This document shows positions 1 through 6,858 of a stretch of DNA of 13,489 bases, piece after piece. This DNA comes from Bacillota bacterium. GTDB lineage: Bacteria; Bacillota; Clostridia; Lachnospirales; Lachnospiraceae. The position numbers and the translations under genes are program-made. Location of the stretch: positions 1 to 13,489 of the forward strand of contig JAEYLX010000009.1 of the NCBI GenBank assembly GCA_023407575.1, given 5' to 3'. The notes below the pieces were generated by a model. It was not told the DNA's origin. It did not search any database and was given only the letters and a program-made list of their open reading frames with translations. Each line of letters begins with the position of its first letter. The stretch's first letter is position 1.

Positions 1-68
1 CCTTCAAAAATTAAATCCCCTAGCGCTTCATCTAGTGCAACTCCGTTGAAAACCATGATTTTCAACAT
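1..68 (-). CDS. Start of an unrecognised gene, cut by the window edge
   Basis: An open frame begins with ATG 10 bases after the SDR stop codon on the same strand and runs in frame to the window edge. It reads MLKIMVFNGVALDEALGDL and a few more residues. A second in-frame ATG at 54-56 (MVFNG...) could be the real start, since neither start has a strong ribosome binding site. The short distance from the SDR and the shared strand suggest it is the next gene of the same transcription unit. About 22 residues are too few to name a family and no function is proposed. It could also be chance, although the reading frame is open throughout. Confidence 0.4.
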   Translation of the reverse strand, partial: MLKIMVFNGVALDEALGDLIFE

Positions 69-77
69 TCATCAACA

Positions 78-887
78 CTAAAGTTCCGTAAGTTGGCCTC
101 CGCAGATATTAAACGCTTGGCCCGTAATGTATTCGGATTCCGGGGAAACGAGAAAGGCCACAAGGTGTCCCACGTCTTCCGGAGCTCCCATCCTACCAAA
201 GGGGATGGTTTCGACCATGCGCGCTACTCGCGCTTCCAAAGAGATACCCTGCTCCGCAGCTTCCCGTTCAAAACGGGCCTTGTTGAGCTCCGTATATATT
301 TGCCCGGGGCAGATGGCGTTCGCCCTGATGCCTTCTGCGGCGTACTCCACGGCAAAGCACTTGGTAAGCATGATAAGAGCTGCCTTACTTACTGAATAGG
401 CACTGTATCCCGGCGACGGGCGTTTGCCTGCTCGGGAGGCGATATTGACGATGGAACTTCCCCGCTGCATCATGGGTAAAAGTTTGCGGATCATTTTGAA
501 CGGGCCGCCGAGATTGATATCCAGCACTTTCGACCAGGTCCCCTCGTCCATCTCTCCCAAACGGGCACCGGCGGGCATTATCCCCGCATTGTTGACCAGT
601 GCGTGAACCGTCGGGGTGAATCTCCTTATCTGTTCCACGGCCTTTTCCACATCCTGATCGGATGTGATATCAATGGGCACAGGTAAAACGCGTACCCCAT
701 AGTTCTCCTGCAGCTTGGCACTGCTTTCACCAAGAAGCGTTGAGGGGAGATCCATGATGACGACATCCATACCGCATGAAGCAAGCGCTTCCGCAATACC
801 AAAACCGATTCCCGCAGGGTGAGCGGCCCCTGTCACAACAGCTGTCTGTTGGGTAGATTCCCAATATGTCTGTACGGCTACTTCCAT
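78..887 (-). CDS. Short-chain dehydrogenase/reductase (SDR), polyol/diol dehydrogenase-like
   Basis: This is a classical 269-residue SDR, a cytoplasmic NAD(P)-dependent oxidoreductase that interconverts an alcohol and a ketone. The cofactor motif is T19-G20...G26-I27-G28 (TGAAHPAGIG), with Asp46 at the end of beta-2, which in this family favours NAD(H). NNAG lies at 99-102, and the catalytic residues are Asn125, Ser151, Tyr164 and Lys168 (YSVSK). The C-terminal part (CPGQIYTEL, then PFGRMGAPEDVG and ITGQAFNICGG) resembles sorbitol, butanediol and similar diol dehydrogenases more than fatty-acid FabG, but the substrate cannot be fixed. An AGGGG ribosome site lies about 10 bases before the ATG. 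It follows lpd by 112 bp on the same strand, where a CAGCAGCC/GGCTACTG near-inverted repeat (909-935) is present. The context suggests it makes, or uses, the ketone handled by the E1/E2/E3 complex. Confidence 0.9.
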   Translation of the reverse strand: MEVAVQTYWESTQQTAVVTGAAHPAGIGFGIAEALASCGMDVVIMDLPSTLLGESSAKLQENYGVRVLPVPIDITSDQDVEKAVEQIRRFTPTVHALVNNAGIMPAGARLGEMDEGTWSKVLDINLGGPFKMIRKLLPMMQRGSSIVNIASRAGKRPSPGYSAYSVSKAALIMLTKCFAVEYAAEGIRANAICPGQIYTELNKARFEREAAEQGISLEARVARMVETIPFGRMGAPEDVGHLVAFLVSPESEYITGQAFNICGGQLTEL

Positions 888-999
888 CGGCTTATTCCCC
901 TTTATTCAGCAGCCTGTTTACACGTGGCTACTGTTTTAATCCGCATGAAAAATGGAATACCCAAGACGGAGATAAGAACAGTGCACTCTCCTATCACAG

Positions 1000-2400
1000 T
1001 CACTCCTTTGCGGGAGGTAGGTGAACGGCACGGCCTTCCGCCGCCAACACGGCCTCTCGCAGGGCTTCGCCCAGGGTAGGATGCCCGTGTATTGTCGCCA
1101 GTACTTCATCCGAAGTCGCCTCCATACCGACGGCTAGACAGGCTTCAGAAATTAAATCCGTAGCACGGGGACCATATATATGGACTCCAAGTATTTCCCT
1201 ATGCGTTTTTCCCACCAGAACTTTAATCACCCCGTTTCCGCCGTTCATGATCAAAGCCCGCCCATTGGCTGCAAGCGGAAACACTCCCACATCATACGCT
1301 TTACCTACTCTCTGGGCCGCCTCCTCCGTCAGACCTGTACAAGCCAATTCCGGGCAGGAATATACACAGGAAGGATTGGTTACGGCCTTGAATTCTGCCG
1401 AATGGCCAAGCGCATTTTCCGCCGCTACCTCTCCCTGCATGGAAGCGACATGAGCCAAGAGTATCTGACCGGTACAATCCCCGACCGCATACACGCCGCT
1501 CCTACTCGTCTCCATATGCATATTGACAAGGATCTGTCCGCGTTCGGTGTCTATGCCGCACGCATCTAAACCGAGAGCTTCCGTATTCGCCTTACGGCCT
1601 ACACAAAACAGCACGTTTTCACCAATAAGGATCTGTTCACCATTGTCAGCTTCTATATATACTGCGGCTTGTGCCCCCCTGTTTTCAATACGTATAACCT
1701 TAGCCCTGGTATGTATCCTCAGGCCTTTCCGTGCGAAATCCGCACGCAGCATCCCAACAAGCTCACCGTCCATCATCGGCAAAATCTCATTTGCCATTTC
1801 AACTATATGAACATGGCTCCCCAGCATACTGTATAGCGTTGCCATCTCCACACCGATGACGCCTCCCCCAATGATGATCAAAGAGGCGGGAATGGTGTCC
1901 AAACCCAACGCTCCCGTACTGTCGATGCATTGCGGGCAATCAATCCCCGGGATGGGCGGTACGGCTGGTACTGACCCCGAGGCGATAATAATCCGATCAA
2001 ACGTGAGTATCTGCTCGCCATCCTTAACGTTCACAATAAGTTTTTTTGAATCCAAGAACTGGGCCGTCCCTATAATGACCTTGACGCCATTGGCCCGGAG
2101 CAAACCTTGAACCCCACCAATAAGCTTCCTCACTACAGCCGCTTTCCGCCGCTGCATCGCGGTAAAATCAAGTCGTATATCTGTATAGACACCCCATTCT
2201 GAAGCGTTCTTGGCCTCATTATATAGTTCCGCACCGTGCAGCAGCGCCTTTGTAGGAATGCAGCCGACATTCAGGCAGGTTCCCCCCAACTGTTCCTTTT
2301 CAATCAGTGTGACGTCTGCCCCAAGTTGGGCCGCCCGAATAGCGGCCACATAACCGCCGGGGCCACCGCCAATGACGGCGACCGTCGTTTTTTCTCTCAT
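1000..2400 (-). CDS. lpdA: Dihydrolipoyl dehydrogenase (E3 of 2-oxoacid/acetoin dehydrogenase complex)
   Basis: A full-length 466-residue E3 flavoprotein that reoxidises the dihydrolipoyl group of E2 and passes electrons to NAD+. The FAD-binding motif is GGGPGG at 11-16 and the redox disulfide is Cys42/Cys47 in GGTCLNVGCIPTK (39-51). The NAD-binding motif is GGGVIGVE at 178-185, the second FAD motif YAVGDCTG at 304-311, and the C-terminal catalytic HGHPTLGE (438-445) carries His440 and Glu445. There is no N-terminal lipoyl domain, so lipoate must sit on the E2 encoded at 6859-8247. The start is supported by AAGGAGGA 5 bases before the ATG. It lies 184 bp behind the MBL gene, with an inverted repeat in the gap and no clear sigma-54 site, so it may be read from the lplA promoter or from an unseen one. 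Its partner genes acoABC lie on the opposite strand. Confidence 0.97.
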   Translation of the reverse strand: MREKTTVAVIGGGPGGYVAAIRAAQLGADVTLIEKEQLGGTCLNVGCIPTKALLHGAELYNEAKNASEWGVYTDIRLDFTAMQRRKAAVVRKLIGGVQGLLRANGVKVIIGTAQFLDSKKLIVNVKDGEQILTFDRIIIASGSVPAVPPIPGIDCPQCIDSTGALGLDTIPASLIIIGGGVIGVEMATLYSMLGSHVHIVEMANEILPMMDGELVGMLRADFARKGLRIHTRAKVIRIENRGAQAAVYIEADNGEQILIGENVLFCVGRKANTEALGLDACGIDTERGQILVNMHMETSRSGVYAVGDCTGQILLAHVASMQGEVAAENALGHSAEFKAVTNPSCVYSCPELACTGLTEEAAQRVGKAYDVGVFPLAANGRALIMNGGNGVIKVLVGKTHREILGVHIYGPRATDLISEACLAVGMEATSDEVLATIHGHPTLGEALREAVLAAEGRAVHLPPAKE

Positions 2401-2441
2401 GATGTCCTCCTTTGTTGTTGGAATATTTCAGCATTGAAACG

Positions 2442-2466
2442 CTCTGTTCCGAATGCATATACAGAG
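2442..2466. repeat. Inverted repeat CTCTGT-N13-ACAGAG in the lpd leader
   Basis: Perfect 6-bp arms at 2442-2447 and 2461-2466 are separated by 13 bases, about 42 bp before the lpd start. It resembles the TGT-N12-ACA dyads elsewhere in the window but its spacing is one base longer. It may therefore be a weak or variant operator, or just a small RNA hairpin. The rest of the 184-bp gap holds a 10-bp palindrome TTGGGCCCAA (2521-2530) and nothing I can call a promoter with confidence. Confidence 0.3.
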
Positions 2467-2584
2467 AGCCATAAACAGAATAATTTATGCAATCACACTC
2501 TATTACATGAATAACATTCTTTGGGCCCAATAAGGTGTCAAAGGCAGCCTGTTCTCAGCCGTGTACGAACCAAGGGCGAGCCAT

Positions 2585-3349
2585 CTAGACTTCGGGCCAA
2601 AAACACCTCGTCCCCGGTATTCCCGCACAACAGATCGGGGAAAAGGCCTCCAGAGCCAACGCATTCCGTACGGCTCTGTTCCAGCCCCAGCGATCACCTT
2701 CTTCACACGGAAGATGCGTTATCAGCACTCGAGACGGCCGCAAGATATGCCGCATGCGTTGACATGCCGTTTTGACGGAAAACCAGGGAAAGGGAATCAC
2801 CAGTAATGCCGGACAGGGGCAAAGCTCTGCCAGACGTTCCATATTTTCTTCGGAAAAAGCGGCATCCCCGGCAAAGATAATGGAATGCGATCCTTCGACA
2901 ATAAAAGCCAAATTCAGAATATCGGCATATTGCGGGCCTGCATGACGCAGGGCAACCGCCGTTACGCCCAGTCTCCCTTTGGAAAAGGAAACGGTATGCA
3001 TAAGCTTCGGTTTTATACTGACAGGGCTGTCCATTTCAGGTGCCAACCGCGCTACTGCGTCGACCACCTGCGGACTGGAATAGACGGGCACATGAGGCCT
3101 CTCCAGCACAAAACGCGCAACGAGCCCAGCATCGAAATGATCTTCATGATGATGGGAAATGAGCATCATATCGACACGTTCATAAGGCGGCCCGCCACGA
3201 ATAATCGTTTGTGCCATATCCAGTGGAATACCTGCATATGGACGTTGTTCACCATTATTCAGGGCATCTATCAGGATGCTGTGTCCATCTATCAGGACAT
3301 GCAGGCCCATATTGGATAGACAATATACATCCAACCTTCGCTCAACCAT
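2585..3349 (-). CDS. MBL-fold metal-dependent hydrolase, UlaG-like
   Basis: A 254-residue metallo-beta-lactamase-fold protein with the complete metal ligand set: His66, His68, Asp70 and His71 in SHHHEDH (65-71), His136 (RHAG), Asp162 (FAGD) and His212 (THLP). Such proteins hydrolyse lactones, esters, amides or thioesters. The overall plan (short N-terminal strands, then the HxHxDH loop) is closest to the UlaG-like group, which includes ascorbate-6-phosphate lactonase, but family membership does not give the substrate. I chose ATG 3349; a TTG at 3367 in the same frame would add 6 residues. The ATG overlaps the last 8 bases of lplA (ATGGTTGA), with only a weak ribosome site, so its translation is probably coupled to lplA. 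A physical link to a lipoate ligase is notable: a role in lipoate or acyl-thioester handling is possible but unproven. Confidence 0.85.
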   Translation of the reverse strand: MVERRLDVYCLSNMGLHVLIDGHSILIDALNNGEQRPYAGIPLDMAQTIIRGGPPYERVDMMLISHHHEDHFDAGLVARFVLERPHVPVYSSPQVVDAVARLAPEMDSPVSIKPKLMHTVSFSKGRLGVTAVALRHAGPQYADILNLAFIVEGSHSIIFAGDAAFSEENMERLAELCPCPALLVIPFPWFSVKTACQRMRHILRPSRVLITHLPCEEGDRWGWNRAVRNALALEAFSPICCAGIPGTRCFWPEV

Positions 3350-4343
3350 CGGAAAATCCGGATTCAAAATTAAATAGGCATTTCAGGATCTCTTCGCGCT
3401 TCAGAGTTCCGAAGCACATATCTATTGGCAGACGTGCCAAAGCCTCGTCCACATCCCGCACTTGATAACGAAGCCCGCACAGCTCCTTTGTCACCAAGGC
3501 GATATCGCCTCGAGCCATGAAATCTCCGAAGAAGGTGCAGTGCTCTATGATGCCATGCCGAATATCCAGCAGAGCCTCTACACTCCCTCCAGGAAATGTA
3601 CATTTGTTACGGAAGGAAAAAGGAGGAGTTTCCCCGTAGTTCCAATCCCAGCTCAAATACTTGTTGGAGCGCAACTGCAGTACTGCCAGCTCATCGGCTT
3701 CCCGCAATACCAAATTTTGAGAGGAAAACCCTGAAGCCAACTGCCTTTGAAGGCGTTCCATAAAAACCGATACAGAAACATCAGGAAGCCAGTCTTTAAT
3801 ATTGGCAACCCGCGCGCGAACGGATTTTGTGGCTTTTGACTGAAACTTTTCAGGTGTTACGCGAAGCGACCGGGAGAGCACATCCAGATTGACGTCAAAA
3901 AGCAATGTTCCGTGGTGAAGGATACGCTTTTTATAAATAGACTGCGCATTGCCGGATACCTTTCTTCCGTGGACGGAAAGATCATTGCGTCCGTCAAGCG
4001 TTACGGGAACCCCCATGACATTGAGAGCGGCGGCTATCGGCGCCATGAAGTCCACCATACGTTGACCCGCCACATCTTTCAGCCCAACGATAAAAGAAAA
4101 ATTGACGTTGTTCAGATCATGATACACTGCACCGCCCCCACTGATACGGCGGATAATGTTGATGCCGTTCGCGGCGGCATAAGATCGGTCAATTTCTTCA
4201 GCCGTGTTCTGATTACGCCCTACAACAATCGTATTGTCGTTACGCCACAACAGCAGAACGTCCTCATCCCAACACCTCAAGATATGCTCTTCAACGGCCA
4301 GATTGTAATATGGATCTGTACTCTCAAGGCGGTATAACCTCAT
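3342..4343 (-). CDS. lplA: Lipoate-protein ligase A
   Basis: This enzyme adenylates free lipoate with ATP and attaches it to the target lysine of lipoyl domains, here most likely Lys43 of the E2 encoded nearby. The 333-residue product has the N-terminal LESTDPYYNLAVEE signature and the nucleotide/lipoate loop RRISGGGAVYHD (65-76). It also has GRKVSGNAQ (127-135) with the expected catalytic Lys128, the KSVRARVANI segment (173-182), and the C-terminal accessory domain (about 227-280, from WNYGETPPF through FFGDF). The frame is open further upstream, but ATG 4343 is preferred. It has GGGAGGA just ahead, the protein begins at the family's usual MRLYRLES, and the longer alternatives would run over the sigma-54 promoter at 4398-4413. 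It is divergent from acoABC and leads the minus-strand genes lplA-MBL-lpd-SDR. Having its own ligase suggests scavenging of external lipoate for this complex. Confidence 0.95.
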   Translation of the reverse strand: MRLYRLESTDPYYNLAVEEHILRCWDEDVLLLWRNDNTIVVGRNQNTAEEIDRSYAAANGINIIRRISGGGAVYHDLNNVNFSFIVGLKDVAGQRMVDFMAPIAAALNVMGVPVTLDGRNDLSVHGRKVSGNAQSIYKKRILHHGTLLFDVNLDVLSRSLRVTPEKFQSKATKSVRARVANIKDWLPDVSVSVFMERLQRQLASGFSSQNLVLREADELAVLQLRSNKYLSWDWNYGETPPFSFRNKCTFPGGSVEALLDIRHGIIEHCTFFGDFMARGDIALVTKELCGLRYQVRDVDEALARLPIDMCFGTLKREEILKCLFNFESGFSDG

Positions 4344-4397
4344 AACGTCCTCCCACAAGCCCATTCTCAAGCCGTGAAACGATTTCCCCTCACATAA

Positions 4398-4413
4398 AGC
4401 AATATCCATACCG
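4398..4413 (-). promoter_or_regulatory. Sigma-54 promoter of lplA
   Basis: On the minus strand the sequence reads CGGTATGGATATTGCT. The invariant GG (4411-4412) and GC (4399-4400) are exactly 10 bases apart and the -12 element TTGCT is a full match to TTGCW; the -24 element is CGGTATG against TGGCACG. Transcription would begin near 4387, giving a leader of about 44 bases before the lplA ATG. This is a strong match by eye; no score was computed. Confidence 0.72.
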
Positions 4414-4458
4414 ACATCGCCGCCATTCTCTGCTTCATTATTTATATTGTAATTATAG

Positions 4459-4474
4459 TATGTTATGAGACATA
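4459..4474. repeat. Inverted repeat TATGT-N6-ACATA in the lplA/acoA divergent region
   Basis: Perfect 5-bp arms lie in the AT-rich stretch between the two divergent sigma-54 promoters. The TGT...ACA ends match the dyad family of this window, but the spacer is 6 instead of 12 bases, so it is on the opposite side of the scoring margin for the same protein. It could be a half-turn variant or chance in AT-rich DNA. Confidence 0.25.
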
Positions 4475-4549
4475 AAAAAGAATATGCCGTCAAACGGACA
4501 TAGGCTGGGGGGGAGAAAAAATGAAAGCTGTACATTTTTGCTGCACACA

Positions 4550-4571
4550 ACTGTAAAAGAAGATTAACAGT
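4550..4571. promoter_or_regulatory. Predicted activator binding site (ACTGT-N12-ACAGT), shared by lplA and acoABC
   Basis: Perfect 5-bp arms ACTGT (4550-4554) and ACAGT (4567-4571) have a 12-base spacer. The same arms and the same spacer occur before the regulator gene (13452-13473). The centre is about 83 bp from the acoA -24 element and about 148 bp from the lplA -24 element, both usual enhancer distances for sigma-54 activators. NifA-type activators with Fis-like helix-turn-helix domains use the related TGT-N10-ACA. That this site binds the product encoded at 11974-13380 is inferred. Confidence 0.65.
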
Positions 4572-4610
4572 ATGCTCCCCTCCCAACGTACGGCAGTTCA
4601 TATTATGAGT

Positions 4611-4623
4611 TAATCATTTGAAT
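4611..4623 (-). promoter_or_regulatory. Possible IHF site between enhancer and acoA promoter
   Basis: On the minus strand ATTCAAATGATTA fits the IHF consensus WATCAANNNNTTR with one mismatch. It lies between the dyad at 4550-4571 and the -24 element at 4642, where DNA bending is commonly needed for sigma-54 activation. A one-mismatch hit in AT-rich DNA is weak evidence by itself. Confidence 0.3.
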
Positions 4624-4641
4624 TTATAAGATATATTATTT

Positions 4642-4657
4642 TGGTATCATCTTTGCT
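4642..4657 (+). promoter_or_regulatory. Sigma-54 promoter of acoABC
   Basis: The sequence TGGTATCATCTTTGCT has GG (4643-4644) and GC (4655-4656) exactly 10 bases apart, a perfect TGG in the -24 element and TTGCT in the -12 element. The start point would be near 4668, about 43 bases before the acoA start. No competing sigma-70 promoter is obvious nearer the gene. Confidence 0.75.
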
Positions 4658-4710
4658 TTGCCTGTGGCGATTCATAATCCCCATCATTCAACTGGTATTC
4701 GGAGGAAATG

Positions 4711-5670
4711 ATGTCGCACGAAACGGACCAAAAGACATTGGCGGAGCAGTTCTATGCCACCATGCTGCGGGCAAGGCGCTTTGAAGAGGAAGCCTTTGAA
4801 TTCTATAAAAAGGGAATGATGCCCGGCATGGCGCATCTGTACCTGGGAGAGGAAGCCGTAGCGGTCGGCGTGTGTACGGCTCTAAAACCGGAAGACTGTA
4901 TCGGCAGTACACATCGCGGACATGGCCACCTTGTCGCCCGAGGTGCGGACATGGGGCGCATGATGGCAGAAATTTTGGGCAAAAAAACAGGATATTCCAA
5001 AGGGAAAGGCGGCACTATGCACATCATGGCCCGAGACAGGGGGATCTTGGGGGCAAATGGCATTGTGGGCGCGGAGCTCCCCATATCCACCGGTGCGGCC
5101 TATGCCTTCAAATTGCGCAAAGAACCCCGCGTGTCCGTTGTCTTCTTCGGGGATGGAGCATCCAATCAGGGCACTTTCCACGAAAGTATCAACATGGCGG
5201 CGGCATGGGATCTTCCTATCGTCTATGTCATCGAAAACAACAGGTATGCAATCTCAACCGGATTCACGAGGGTGACCAAGGAACATCGGCTCTCCAACCG
5301 TGCCCTGGCATACGGCATCCCGGGAGAAACGGTCGACGGCAATGATGTGTTTGCCGTGTATGAAGCGGCCTCCAAAGCGGTGGAACGTGCCCGGAGAGGT
5401 GAGGGCCCGACCCTGCTCGAGTGTCTGACGTACCGCTGGCAAGGGCATAACGTGGGGGATCCCGGCAAATACCGCCCCGACGACGAAGTCGCAGAATGGA
5501 AATCCAGAGATCCCCTTAGACTGCTGGAACGTTCCGGCATTCTGTCCGAACAGGAAATTTCCGCCATCCGTTCCGATGTGGAAGCAGAGATCGCCGATAT
5601 GTGCGCATTCGCCGCAGAAAGCGAATATCCCCCCCTCTCGGAACTCGGTACAGATGTCTTTGTGGATTAG
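4711..5670 (+). CDS. acoA: Acetoin/2-oxoacid dehydrogenase E1 component, alpha subunit (ThDP-dependent)
   Basis: The thiamine-diphosphate E1-alpha subunit that, with E1-beta, cleaves acetoin or decarboxylates a 2-oxo acid and passes the acyl group to E2 lipoate. From the second ATG it has 319 residues. HRGHGH (68-73) is the conserved active-site histidine region. The ThDP/Mg motif starts at GDG (147-149) and ends at NN (176-177), about 30 residues on as expected. The RWQGHNVGDPGKYR segment (about 242-255) matches the E1-alpha loop. GGAGGA at 4701-4706 is too close to ATG 4708, so ATG 4711 is preferred. The small size, separate alpha and beta genes and the sigma-54 promoter favour the acetoin dehydrogenase type, but pyruvate or branched-chain-type substrates are not excluded. 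A 181-bp gap with two hairpins follows before acoB. Confidence 0.9.
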   Translation: MSHETDQKTLAEQFYATMLRARRFEEEAFEFYKKGMMPGMAHLYLGEEAVAVGVCTALKPEDCIGSTHRGHGHLVARGADMGRMMAEILGKKTGYSKGKGGTMHIMARDRGILGANGIVGAELPISTGAAYAFKLRKEPRVSVVFFGDGASNQGTFHESINMAAAWDLPIVYVIENNRYAISTGFTRVTKEHRLSNRALAYGIPGETVDGNDVFAVYEAASKAVERARRGEGPTLLECLTYRWQGHNVGDPGKYRPDDEVAEWKSRDPLRLLERSGILSEQEISAIRSDVEAEIADMCAFAAESEYPPLSELGTDVFVD

Positions 5671-5735
5671 GGCAACTCAACCCGCTCCAGATCCTTTCCA
5701 TTTTTAAGATATTGCAAAGTCAGGCTCCGGGATAT

Positions 5736-5751
5736 CAGGAAAACATTCCTG
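5736..5751 (+). other. Small hairpin in the acoA-acoB gap
   Basis: CAGGAA (5736-5741) and TTCCTG (5746-5751) form a perfect 6-bp inverted repeat around the tetraloop AACA. It is the first of two hairpins in an unusually long gap inside the operon. No T-run follows, so it is not a canonical intrinsic terminator. Confidence 0.45.
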
Positions 5752-5773
5752 CCGCGACTCGAGAAGGCCTTCC

Positions 5774-5801
5774 GGCTTTGAAAAGACGTTTGTTCAAAGC
5801 C
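5774..5801 (+). other. Strong hairpin in the acoA-acoB gap
   Basis: GGCTTTGAA (5774-5782) and TTCAAAGCC (5793-5801) are a perfect 9-bp inverted repeat with a 10-base loop, ending about 50 bases before the acoB start. It is not followed by a T-run. It may stabilise the 3' end of a processed acoA message or slow read-through into acoB. The 181-bp gap shows no other gene. Confidence 0.55.
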
Positions 5802-5851
5802 AATCTGCTTCAGGTGCTGTTGCCCTATTCTTTTAGACAAGGTTGGTCGAT

Positions 5852-6832
5852 ATGAGAGAGCTGTTGTACAAAGACGCCATCCGCGAAGCGATGGATGAAG
5901 AACTGGCAAGGGACGAACGCGTATTTCTGATTGGGGAGGACGTCGGCATCTTCGGGGGATCTTTCAAATGCTCCGTCGGATTACGGGACAAGTACGGCGA
6001 TATGCGGTGCAAGGATGCGCCGATTTCCGAAGCGGGCATCGTGGGAACCGGCGTGGGAGCGGCTATTGTGGGAATGCGCCCCATAGTCGAAATCATGTAC
6101 GCGGATTTCTTGTTGGTCTGCATGGATCAAATTTGCAATCAGGCCGCCAAAATCAACTATATGTCCGGCGGGCAGATCCACGTGCCTTTGGTGATCCGGA
6201 CCCCCATGGGTGGCGGGAGAGCCCTTGCCGCACAGCATTCCCAATGCCTGCATGCATGGGTAGCCAATTGCCCCGGGCTCAAGATCGCCCTGCCCTCCAC
6301 CGCACGGGAAGCCAAGGGACTCCTCAAAAGCGCGATCCGTGATGATAACCCCGTACTGATCTTTGAACACAAAGCCATGTACAACATGAAGTTCGATGAT
6401 CTGCCCGCTCCGGAAGCCGACGAACTGATCCCGCTCGGTAAGGCCCGCATAGTCTCCGAAGGCTCGGACATCACCGTCGTGTCCTGTTCCCTCATGACCT
6501 TGAAATGCGAAAAGGCCGCGATGGAGCTCTCCAAAGAGGGTATCTCCGTCGAACTGATCGACTTGCGCACCATTACGCCGTTGGATACGGGAACCATCAT
6601 CGATTCCGTCCGGAAAACGGGCCGTCTGCTGGTCGTTGACGAAGGGCACACCAGTTACGGGATCACGGGAGAAATCATCGCCCGGATCATGCCTGACGTG
6701 TTCTACTCCCTAGAAGCTCCGGCCCAACGCCTGTGTACGCCAGACATCCCTATCCCCTTCACCCCTCGCCTTGAGCAAGCGATGCAGCCTAACGAGACGA
6801 CCATCGCCGCCAAAATTCGGGAAATGCTGTAA
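5852..6832 (+). CDS. acoB: Acetoin/2-oxoacid dehydrogenase E1 component, beta subunit
   Basis: The E1-beta partner of the alpha subunit encoded at 4711-5670, together an alpha2-beta2 ThDP enzyme. The 326-residue product begins with the typical MRELLYKDAIREAMDEEL. It contains the GEDVG loop (28-32) with the ThDP-activating Glu29 region, the ISEAGIVGTGVGAA core (58-71) with Glu60, the AQHSQ segment (127-131) with the expected catalytic His129, and the C-terminal transketolase-like domain (LIDLRTITPLD, then VVDEGH). ATG 5852 is chosen over an in-frame TTG at 5843, because family members begin at MRELLYK and an AAGG site sits 9 bases ahead. The product is intact. It ends 26 bp before acoC, so the two are clearly co-transcribed. 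Close homologues include pyruvate dehydrogenase E1-beta, so the substrate is not proven. Confidence 0.92.
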   Translation: MRELLYKDAIREAMDEELARDERVFLIGEDVGIFGGSFKCSVGLRDKYGDMRCKDAPISEAGIVGTGVGAAIVGMRPIVEIMYADFLLVCMDQICNQAAKINYMSGGQIHVPLVIRTPMGGGRALAAQHSQCLHAWVANCPGLKIALPSTAREAKGLLKSAIRDDNPVLIFEHKAMYNMKFDDLPAPEADELIPLGKARIVSEGSDITVVSCSLMTLKCEKAAMELSKEGISVELIDLRTITPLDTGTIIDSVRKTGRLLVVDEGHTSYGITGEIIARIMPDVFYSLEAPAQRLCTPDIPIPFTPRLEQAMQPNETTIAAKIREML

Positions 6833-6858
6833 CAACGCGGCATGAAAGGAGCTGTGAC

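Noticed and set aside
909..935. Near-inverted repeat CAGCAGCC/GGCTACTG between lpd and SDR as a terminator
   Set aside because: In the direction of transcription no T-run follows; the T-rich side faces the strand without a gene.
2545..2572. GG-N10-GC element on the minus strand before lpd (TTGGTTCGTACACGGC)
   Set aside because: The -12 box is CGGC instead of TTGC and there is no dyad at a fitting distance, so a sigma-54 promoter is not supported.
4529..4549. A further dyad TGTACA...TGCACA upstream of acoA
   Set aside because: The TGT to ACA spacing is 13 rather than 12 and the arms are imperfect, so I do not count it with the others.
4344..4601. Longer N-terminal version of LplA starting at 4601 or 4409
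   Set aside because: The extension is not typical of the family, has no good ribosome site, and covers the sigma-54 promoter at 4398-4413; ATG 4343 has GGGAGGA and the normal family start.
5981..6649. Long open frame on the minus strand opposite acoB, and similar long frames opposite acoA, acoC, lpd and dctP
   Set aside because: They are antisense to strongly conserved genes, show no recognisable family or ribosome site, and are expected by chance from the codon use of the real genes.
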